The notes under the pieces are model-generated. The model ran no database searches. It saw nothing but the letters and a program-made list of their open reading frames with translations, and had not been told where the DNA came from. The position numbers and the translations under genes were made by a program. From Streptomyces cucumeris (GTDB taxonomy: Bacteria; Actinomycetota; Actinomycetes; Streptomycetales; Streptomycetaceae), in assembly GCF_024295805.1 (NCBI RefSeq), contig NZ_JANCLX010000058.1, forward strand, positions 1-35,417: DNA of 35,417 bases. The letters are read 5' to 3'. This document shows positions 16,820 through 23,023 of this stretch, piece after piece (within the stretch, counting starts at the first letter, position 1; each line of letters opens with the position of its first letter).

Positions 16820-17644
16820 TCAGGAGACGTCGACCCGCATGGCGATGTCCTGGCACAGGGCGAGCACGTTCTTGATCCAGGGACGAGGGTCGGCGTTGTC
16901 GTACGTCTGCATGGTCTCGATCGCCCAGTACTCGTCGAAGGTGAGAACCCCGGGAGCAGCGGCCTTGAACCTGTTGGCACGCCATTTGGGCTGGTGGCTG
17001 CCGAACTCCCCGGTTCCTTCGAGGAGGGCGTCGACGGCGTGACCGAAGGCCTGCCGGGCCGAGAGCACCGCGCTCTCCAGGTCGCCCGTCTCCATCTGTC
17101 CCAGCGCGTCCTCGACGTAGGTGTCCGCCTCCCCCAGGGAACGGGCGATGACGAAGGAACGGAACGCCGTCCCGCCGAGCCGCTCGCGTCGCTCCTCGAC
17201 CCAGTCGGCGCCGATCAGCGGACGGCAGTGGCCGAGGCGGGCGAGCGTCAGTTCCTCGATGGAGGTGAGTACATTCCCCGCGATGGTGCCCCGTTCATAC
17301 GCCTCCCACGAGACTTTGGCCAGCATCTGGTCGATCTGCGCGTCACTCCAGTACTTCACCTCCCACCGCTTGTCCTGCGCGTAGAAGACCTCCACGCTCA
17401 CCACAGGGGGCTCCAGGGGCACCGGTATGGCCTCGCTCGCGTCGGCAGCGATGTGGAGCGGGTTCGAGACGAGGTAGATGTCGTAGTCGCTGCGCGGGTT
17501 ATGCCAGCCGCGGGCGACGGAGCCGACGATGAACGCCGCCCGGGTTCCCTCGGGAATCAGCTGCCGCTCCCGCAGCGGAGCCAGCCACTCTTCCTCGGTC
17601 CTCTTCCCCATGTCGTACGCCTCTCTCTTGACCTGTCTCACCAT
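16820..17644 (-). CDS. Nucleotidyltransferase-like protein (pol beta superfamily)
   Basis: The 274-residue protein contains the minimal nucleotidyltransferase signature GSVARGWHNPRSDYDIYLV (G41-S42, metal-binding D53 and D55). A third acidic position is plausible in VVSVEVFYA. The C-terminal half is helical, like the HEPN/kanamycin-nucleotidyltransferase type (VLSARQAFGHAVDALLEG, WIKNVLALCQDIAM). It would transfer a nucleotidyl group to a small molecule or peptide. ATG 17644 overlaps the stop of the PqqD-like gene (ATGGTGA), implying coupled translation; an inner ATG at residue 12 has a better ribosome binding site. Pairing with an RRE-like protein suggests action on the peptide product or on an inhibitor (inference). 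Confidence 0.75.
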   Translation of the reverse strand: MVRQVKREAYDMGKRTEEEWLAPLRERQLIPEGTRAAFIVGSVARGWHNPRSDYDIYLVSNPLHIAADASEAIPVPLEPPVVSVEVFYAQDKRWEVKYWSDAQIDQMLAKVSWEAYERGTIAGNVLTSIEELTLARLGHCRPLIGADWVEERRERLGGTAFRSFVIARSLGEADTYVEDALGQMETGDLESAVLSARQAFGHAVDALLEGTGEFGSHQPKWRANRFKAAAPGVLTFDEYWAIETMQTYDNADPRPWIKNVLALCQDIAMRVDVS

Positions 17645-17916
17645 TCGACGATCCCCTGATCCGCCAAGCCGACGAGGAACTCTACGACGTCCGCCAGCGC
17701 CTGTTCCTCGTCGACCCCGTACTCCTGCGCCACCAGCCGAGCCACCTGAAGGGTGCTCCTGCGACCGTCCAGCGAGGCGAAGATGAACGCCGCGCTGTCC
17801 TCAACGAGCAGCGCCCGAGCCTCGTCCCCGACAAGGAAATCGTCCTTCATCCGGCGGATTCTGATCCCCAGCACACGACGCGGAACGGATTCGCTTCGCT
17901 CGACGACCTCATCCAT
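17638..17916 (-). CDS. PqqD-like RiPP recognition element (RRE) protein
   Basis: This 92-residue stand-alone protein has the PqqD fold pattern. A beta-strand region (PRRVLGIRIRRMKDDFLVGDEAR) is followed by three helices with the hallmark sequence SAAFIFASLDGRRSTLQVARLVAQEYGVDEEQALADVVEFLVGLADQGIVEW. Proteins of this kind (PqqD, lasso B1) bind the leader region of a precursor peptide and deliver it to modifying enzymes. The start ATG 17916 gives the usual length; an upstream ATG at 17955 would add 13 basic residues. The stop overlaps the next gene's start. In this locus it could serve the AsnB-like enzyme, the nucleotidyltransferase or both. Confidence 0.8.
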   Translation of the reverse strand: MDEVVERSESVPRRVLGIRIRRMKDDFLVGDEARALLVEDSAAFIFASLDGRRSTLQVARLVAQEYGVDEEQALADVVEFLVGLADQGIVEW

Positions 17917-17982
17917 GGGGGATTGATCTCTCCTTCTTGGCAAACGTTTCCACAAGGGCTGAAGGGTTCGAGGTGTGCGGTG

Positions 17983-19215
17983 TCAGACCCGCACCTCACT
18001 CAGATCACGCAGCTTCCGCACCGTGCTCGTCATGAGCACTAGCGGCGCCAGCAGGAAGCCCGCGCACACCGTATACAGCGCAGGGCGCAGACCGAGCGAG
18101 TCGGCGAGTACACCGCTCAGGAGGGCCCCTAGGGGAAGCGCGCCCCATGAGATGAAGCGCACCGTGGCCATGACCCTGGAGAGGAGTTCGGGCGGTGACT
18201 CCACCTGCCGGTGTGTCCTGGTGAGGATGCTGCCGATCACCACTGCCATCGCCACCGCGGCGTTGCCGACGATGAAGAAGCCGATGGTGCTCTGCGTGGT
18301 CGTCATCGGGATCACCAGCGCCAGGGCGCCCCCGAAGACTCCCGACACGATGATGGCGCGTGCGGTGCCGACCCGAGACGAGAGCCTGCCCGCCACGATC
18401 GAGCCGATCAGCGATCCGACTCCGTCGGCGGCGATCACGAGCCCCACCACGGTGGGCGAGGACCCGGCCTCCCGCACCAGGTAGAGCGGGGTCAGTGCCA
18501 TCAGGGCCGCGGTGAAGAAGTTGTTCACCGTCGCCCAGATCACGCACGGTCTCATCACGGGATGCCTCATCACGAAAGCACATCCCTCGCGTATGAGCAC
18601 CCCCACCGGTACTTGCGGCAGCGCCTTGGGCCGGCGCTCGGGGAGTGTCCACAGCGTCACGGCCGACACCAGGTAGCTGATGCTGTCGATCACGAGGACG
18701 TCGACGGCGCCCACGACCTTGATGAGCAGTCCGCTCACGGACGGCCCACCGGTCTGGGTCACCGCGTCGGTGGCGGAGATCAGGCTGTTGCGCGCAGTCA
18801 GTTCGTCCTTGGAGACCAATGCGGGCAGGTACGTGGAGTTGGCGATGTCGAAGAGTACGGTCGCCAGGCTCGTGATCAGAGCCGTGAACAGCAGATGCCC
18901 GAACGTGAGTCGGTCCATCCACCAGGCCACCGGTATGGAGCCCATGGCCACTGCGCACACCAGGTCCATCGTCACCTGCAGGCCGCGCAGCGGAACCTTC
19001 TGCACGATGACTCCGGCCGGCAGCCCCAGCAGAAGCCAGGCGGCCTGGCTCGCGGCGGCCAGCAGCGTCACCTGGAAGGTGCTGGCATGCAGGGTGCTCA
19101 GCGCCACGAGCGGCAACGCCACCGCCGTAATGTTCGATCCGGTGCGACTCACGGTGGAGGAGAACCAGAACCGCCAGAACATCCGGAAGTCGGTCGCGGT
19201 CTGAGTGATCGTCAT
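17983..19215 (-). CDS. MFS transporter
   Basis: The 410-residue integral membrane protein has hydrophobic segments spaced as in 12-helix major facilitator exporters. It begins FRMFWRFWFSSTVSRTGSNITAVALPLVALSTL, with a loop LPAGVIVQKVPLRG after helix 2 and a central cytosolic loop LPERRPKALPQVP. This is the pattern of the MFS_3/enterobactin-exporter-like group in actinomycetes. Its ATG overlaps the stop of the upstream oxygenase gene (ATGA), so both are translationally coupled. Probable role: export of, and self-protection against, the product of the cluster. Confidence 0.88.
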   Translation of the reverse strand: MTITQTATDFRMFWRFWFSSTVSRTGSNITAVALPLVALSTLHASTFQVTLLAAASQAAWLLLGLPAGVIVQKVPLRGLQVTMDLVCAVAMGSIPVAWWMDRLTFGHLLFTALITSLATVLFDIANSTYLPALVSKDELTARNSLISATDAVTQTGGPSVSGLLIKVVGAVDVLVIDSISYLVSAVTLWTLPERRPKALPQVPVGVLIREGCAFVMRHPVMRPCVIWATVNNFFTAALMALTPLYLVREAGSSPTVVGLVIAADGVGSLIGSIVAGRLSSRVGTARAIIVSGVFGGALALVIPMTTTQSTIGFFIVGNAAVAMAVVIGSILTRTHRQVESPPELLSRVMATVRFISWGALPLGALLSGVLADSLGLRPALYTVCAGFLLAPLVLMTSTVRKLRDLSEVRV

Positions 19216-20249
19216 CCAGCAACCTTCGTGGAGATGTGGGCGGGCGTGTCGTATCCCGACCCCAGCAGCCCGGACTCCTCGAATGCGGCGAGGGTGCCCT
19301 GGCCCCGCAGCGCTCCGACCTCTTTGAGGTAGCGCGTCAGTTGTGCCGCCGCGGCGGCGACACTGCTCCGGACCCGGTCGGCCGGCCAGCTCTCCGTGAT
19401 GACTTGGTCGATCTGCTCACCGGTCAGGCCGATGTCACGCAGGTGATGTGCCGTCTGCGCGTAGTCGGGCTCCAGGAAGGCGTAGACGATCTCGGGGATC
19501 AGCGGTCCGATGGCCTCCCGTTCGGCGCGCCCGAGCGCCGGCCACAGATGTGTGAGCAGAGACCTGAAGTACACGTGGTGGCGGCCTTCGTCCTCCGCGT
19601 GATCACGGATGATGTTGCGCACGGACAGCGGCAATCTGTCGTCGCGCGGAATCTCCGACAGCATTCCAGAGATTAGGGTCTCGCTCACTATGCCGAACAG
19701 CAGGCCTTCCACACCTCGCAGGTCCTGTGGCAGCCGTCCGCGTATCTTATCGAGCCGCAGCAGGAAGGCAGGCGGAGCGCAGGTGCCCCTCAGCGACCAC
19801 GGCACACCGGTCTCGGTCTCGATCTCGCAGGTGAACTCGTGCGAGAACTGCGCGTGCCAGGCCTCGTCCGTAACGATCTTGTACGCGTCGGACATCATGC
19901 GTCCGGGCAGGAAGAGCCCCGAACGCCCCCGGCTGATCTTCGTGGCGACGGGGATGACCGCGAGGGTCTCCAGCTCCGTCGTGAACTCCAGGTAGTCGTA
20001 GAACCGTTGCAGGAGCAGCCCCTTCACGACCGCGCTCCCCTTCGCCGCGACCAGGGGATGGCGCACCACCGGGTACAGCTCGGGCGGGAAGTAGAGCTCC
20101 AGTTCCGCGGCGGCGAAGTGCCGACGGGGGCGGCGTCGAACGCTCGCCAGATCGTCCCAGCGTTCGAAACGGCTGACGTACTCCGGGCCGCGCGGGCGTT
20201 CGGCAGCCGCTCCTCGGAGCAGCTGCTCCTCGAAACGTTGGATATACAT
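19212..20249 (-). CDS. AurF-like non-haem diiron oxygenase
   Basis: The 345-residue protein fits the AurF/CmlI N-oxygenase family in length and metal ligands. E94 (in TELETLA), E129 and H132 (DEAWHAQ), E190 (SETLISG) and H217, E221, H224 (RDHAEDEGRHHVYF) give the expected Glu4-His3 set, with spacing nearly that of AurF. Known members oxidise aryl amines to nitro or hydroxylamine groups, and some hydroxylate carbons. The start ATG 20249 follows GGGAG and lies 11 nt after the AsnB-like gene, so both are co-translated. Here it may oxidise an amine, amide nitrogen or side chain of the peptide or nucleotide product; the substrate is unknown. Confidence 0.82.
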   Translation of the reverse strand: MYIQRFEEQLLRGAAAERPRGPEYVSRFERWDDLASVRRRPRRHFAAAELELYFPPELYPVVRHPLVAAKGSAVVKGLLLQRFYDYLEFTTELETLAVIPVATKISRGRSGLFLPGRMMSDAYKIVTDEAWHAQFSHEFTCEIETETGVPWSLRGTCAPPAFLLRLDKIRGRLPQDLRGVEGLLFGIVSETLISGMLSEIPRDDRLPLSVRNIIRDHAEDEGRHHVYFRSLLTHLWPALGRAEREAIGPLIPEIVYAFLEPDYAQTAHHLRDIGLTGEQIDQVITESWPADRVRSSVAAAAAQLTRYLKEVGALRGQGTLAAFEESGLLGSGYDTPAHISTKVAG

Positions 20250-20260
20250 GCGCGCTCCCG

Positions 20261-22429
20261 TTATGCGGCGAAGAGGACAAGCCGCTGGTCGACTAGCGTG
20301 TCCAGCTCCTCCTCCACGGCCTTGAGTTCGACGCCCGCCTCGCCGAGCACCATGGCGAGTGTGGACGTCCCATCGATCCGCTCCAGTACCCGGACGATCG
20401 GGCTGTCCGGGTCGAGCACGAACTCGATCTGCCCGTCGTTCACGAGGTACTGGTCGCCGTCGGCGTGGGACAGCAGCAGGAGCCCCTCTGCGGAGACGGG
20501 CACCGCGTTCAGGTCGTGGTTCCGCCCTGGTTCGAATAGTTCCCGGGTATCGGCCACCGGGTCGCTGTGGACCCGGAGTTCCGGACGCACCGTGCCCGCG
20601 TCCATCGACTCCAGCCGCGGCGCGGACGTCGCCATCTCGGCAAGCAGTCCCATGTTGACGATGCGCATCAGCAGTTCCACGGAGGGGGAATCACTCGTCC
20701 CCTGCGCGAAGTCGTTCAGCCGTCTCCGGATCCTGTCGGCGTCCAGGAAGGCGTCCGCCCCGGGGGCCGCCAGGGCCTGCTCGACCAGTTCGCGCCCGTT
20801 TTCGTTCATCAGCCGCACCAGCATGGCGTAGGCGTGGTGGGTGCCGTTTCCGTAGAAGAAGGGGACCTTGGACCGTTCGGCTATGCGTCGCGGAACCCGT
20901 GATCCCACGGCGTCGCGGAGTATCCGCTTGTCCCACAGCAGTCGGGGACGGAGGTGTTCGGGAATGGACGCGGTGAGTTCCACGATCCGGTGGTCGAGGA
21001 ACGGCACGCGGGCCTCGACACCGCTGCCGGCCGCGGTCCGGTCCTCGTGCCAGACGTTGTACTGCTGGACCTTGCGGTACTCGGACAGTACGTACGAGGC
21101 GTAGAGGTCAGTGTCCCGTTCCGCGCCCGGGGGGTGGAGGGCGTCCTCGGACAGGAACGCCTCGCCCTCGCCCCACCAGTAGCGGAGGCCGGGCATCCGG
21201 TCGAGGCGCGTGGTGCGGTTCATCCCGCGCAGTCCGGCGAGGAAGCCCGGCCAGTCGTCGCCCATGCCGTCGGAGTAGCCGCCGTTGAACTCGTCGCTGG
21301 CGGCGCCGAGCAGCATGCCGCGCAGCTCCGGCCGCACCTGACGGGCGAACCGGTGGAGCTCGTGCTTGTAGTACACCTCCGGCCCGACCATGGGGCTCTC
21401 GGTGAGCCACACCAGACGCCTCCACTGCTCGGGGGTGGGCGTGAGGCCGGGCTCGAAGAGCACCTGGTGGTTGGGGACCCCCCACTGACGGGCCAGCCAA
21501 CTGGAGTGCTCCGCATCGCCATTGGCGCGCGTGCCGCCGCTGAGGGCGGTGAAGGTGTGGAGTCCCTCCGCCTGCTTCCTCGCCAGGGCCAGGACGATCG
21601 ACGAGTCAATGCCCCCGGACAGGAAGAGCCCCAGTTCGGTGTCGGCGGTCGCGCAGTCCTGGATCGACGCTTCCAGCAGGTCGCCGTACCGCTCGATGAA
21701 GCCCTCGGCGCTGGTCGACTCGTCGGCCTCGGTGGGCAGTTCCCAGTATCCATGCTCCGTCGTCCTGCCGTCACGGAGGTCCACGCGCAGCACCGTGGCG
21801 GCGGGCACGCTCTCCACGCCCGCGAACCACGTGCACATCTGCTCCGGGCTGAAGCGCGGGGCGGCGGCGGCGAGGGGTACGGACAGAGCCTTCTCCCAGG
21901 CGAACCGCCGCGGGGTCGTGGGATCGGCGAAGAGGGCCTTGATCTCGGACGACATGACGATGCGCTGGTCGGTGCGGTGGTAGTACAGCGGCTTGATGCC
22001 GAAACGGTCGCGCGCCAGGATGAGTTGTCTGCGGGCTCGGTCCCAGAGAACGATCGCGAACATGCCGCGTACGTCGCACAGGAAGTCCAGGCCGTGCTGG
22101 CGGTAGAGGTAGAGCAGGACCTCGCAGTCGGAACCGGTCTTCAGTCGTACGTCCGAGGGAAGCCCGGCGGCCAGCTCCTTGTGGTTGTACACCTCGCCGT
22201 TGGCGATCAGGACGAGGTTGCCGTCGTCACTGACGAGCGGCTGAGTGCCGTCCTGCGGGTTCACCAGGGACAGCCGGGTGAAGGCGAGGCCCACCGGGCC
22301 TCTGCGCAGCAGCTCGCGCTCGTCGGGGCCCCGGTGGTGCAGCAGGTCGGCCAAGTTGTTCAGGAGGGCGTCGAACTCCGGCCCGAGATCCTGTCCGTCG
22401 AGCCGGGCAAGTCCTGCGAGTCCACACAT
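20261..22429 (-). CDS. Asparagine-synthetase-like amidotransferase with C-terminal RRE-like domain
   Basis: This is a 722-residue protein. The N-terminal class II glutaminase domain begins MCGLAGLARLDG with nucleophile Cys2 intact, plus HHRGPDE and the NGEVYNH block. The synthetase domain has the PP-loop LFLSGGIDSSIVLA near residue 270 and an ASDEFNGGYSDG block. The protein is about 115 residues longer than usual AsnB. The tail resembles the helical part of PqqD-type recognition domains (IEFVLDPDSPIVRVLERIDGTSTLAMVLGEAG). Family members make Asn or close lasso macrolactams through adenylated carboxylates. Placed directly after the 22-codon peptide gene, it is a prime candidate to amidate or cyclise that peptide. 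The ATG at 22429 follows GAAGGA. Confidence 0.88.
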   Translation of the reverse strand: MCGLAGLARLDGQDLGPEFDALLNNLADLLHHRGPDERELLRRGPVGLAFTRLSLVNPQDGTQPLVSDDGNLVLIANGEVYNHKELAAGLPSDVRLKTGSDCEVLLYLYRQHGLDFLCDVRGMFAIVLWDRARRQLILARDRFGIKPLYYHRTDQRIVMSSEIKALFADPTTPRRFAWEKALSVPLAAAAPRFSPEQMCTWFAGVESVPAATVLRVDLRDGRTTEHGYWELPTEADESTSAEGFIERYGDLLEASIQDCATADTELGLFLSGGIDSSIVLALARKQAEGLHTFTALSGGTRANGDAEHSSWLARQWGVPNHQVLFEPGLTPTPEQWRRLVWLTESPMVGPEVYYKHELHRFARQVRPELRGMLLGAASDEFNGGYSDGMGDDWPGFLAGLRGMNRTTRLDRMPGLRYWWGEGEAFLSEDALHPPGAERDTDLYASYVLSEYRKVQQYNVWHEDRTAAGSGVEARVPFLDHRIVELTASIPEHLRPRLLWDKRILRDAVGSRVPRRIAERSKVPFFYGNGTHHAYAMLVRLMNENGRELVEQALAAPGADAFLDADRIRRRLNDFAQGTSDSPSVELLMRIVNMGLLAEMATSAPRLESMDAGTVRPELRVHSDPVADTRELFEPGRNHDLNAVPVSAEGLLLLSHADGDQYLVNDGQIEFVLDPDSPIVRVLERIDGTSTLAMVLGEAGVELKAVEEELDTLVDQRLVLFAA

Positions 22430-22474
22430 GAGTAGTCCTTCAGCGGCGCGTTGACCGTCTTTTCGAATTGGGGT

Positions 22475-22507
22475 GGTAAGTGCGCCCGTTGAACGGGCGC
22501 ACTTACC
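22475..22507. terminator. Perfect 15-bp hairpin between peptide gene and AsnB-like gene
   Basis: GGTAAGTGCGCCCGT (22475-22489) pairs exactly with ACGGGCGCACTTACC (22493-22507) around a 3-nt loop. It sits 12 nt after the stop of the small peptide gene and 45 nt before the AsnB-like start, on the same transcript. No T-run follows on the minus strand. It probably causes partial termination or protects the upstream RNA, giving more peptide than enzyme, a common arrangement in RiPP operons. Confidence 0.7.
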
Positions 22508-22519
22508 GAGGGTCCATGA

Positions 22520-22588
22520 TCAGGCCGTGCCACGCAGAACGGTGCCCTGGGTGACGTTCTGGGTGGCGGGCTTCGTGTACTTGCGCAT
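22520..22588 (-). CDS. 22-residue candidate RiPP precursor or carrier peptide
   Basis: ATG 22588 follows GAGAGAGAGG at proper spacing and opens a 22-codon frame ending in TGA. The peptide begins MRKYTKPATQ and ends TVLRGTA. It has no Cys or Ser, but has five Thr (positions 5, 9, 13, 16, 21) and two Lys. K3-Y4-T5-K6-P7 resembles the YxxP motif of lasso leaders that binds the RRE, and the G-x-x-x-x-G-T part resembles the end of such leaders. Nothing like a separate core follows. It heads the AsnB-like operon and faces the LanM gene. It could be a very short precursor, a carrier modified at its C-terminus, or a truncated leader. Confidence 0.6.
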   Translation of the reverse strand: MRKYTKPATQNVTQGTVLRGTA

Positions 22589-23023
22589 GGAAGTGCCTCT
22601 CTCTCAATGGTGTACCGGCAAAGGCCCGGTGGCCTTGGTGCCACTGGTTTCCGCTTCACCGGCGACCGGAGTCAACCACGGTGGCAGCGGCCTCGACCAG
22701 ACGTTTCGCCTCTCACCGAATCACCATTCCGTTTGCCCGGATCACACGCGGATTGCCAGGAGTGCGGCGGCTGCTCCTCCCTTTTCACACCGCTGCAGAA
22801 CGACCTCCGCCCTTGTTCGGGCCCGAACTTGTCTCGCGCAGCGAGGGGTTGTATAGATGGGAATTCCCTCCGGGTGTTGTGTGCGGCGCGCCCCCCGGCC
22901 GGATGCACCCCATACTCGATACGGCCTTTCCCTTCCTGCTGAATTCCGGCCGGAGCTAGTGGCGCGCGAAGGCCGTACCCGCCCTTTTGAAGTCTTTGAA
23001 ATCACTGCTTCCGGAGTGAGATT
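22589..23023. promoter_or_regulatory. Divergent promoter region between peptide operon and LanM gene
   Basis: This 435-bp non-coding stretch separates the leftward peptide/AsnB-like operon from the rightward LanM-like gene and must carry both promoters. On the minus strand a TTGACT about 75 nt before the peptide start is a possible -35 element, with no good -10 at standard spacing. On the plus strand TATAGAT near 22853 could be a -10 element for the LanM gene. No conserved operator was identified, and no further small peptide gene with a good ribosome binding site was found here. Confidence 0.5.

Noticed and set aside
16700..16820. Small peptide genes between the nucleotidyltransferase and regulator (MKKWRYELVVG... 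and ...VRIIEQGDEEVALRTRG)
   Set aside because: The first has its ribosome-like GGGAG directly abutting the ATG and no natural end; the second has no start codon. Neither is convincing as a precursor.
22430..22588. UGA readthrough fusing the 22-codon peptide to the AsnB-like enzyme, since both are in the same frame
   Set aside because: The chance of same frame is one in three, the AsnB-like gene has its own ribosome binding site, and the catalytic Cys must be residue 2 after processing. A strong hairpin also lies between them.
15803..22588. Straightforward lasso peptide cluster
   Set aside because: An RRE protein and AsnB homologue are present, but no B2-type transglutaminase-like protease and no precursor with leader plus core were found.
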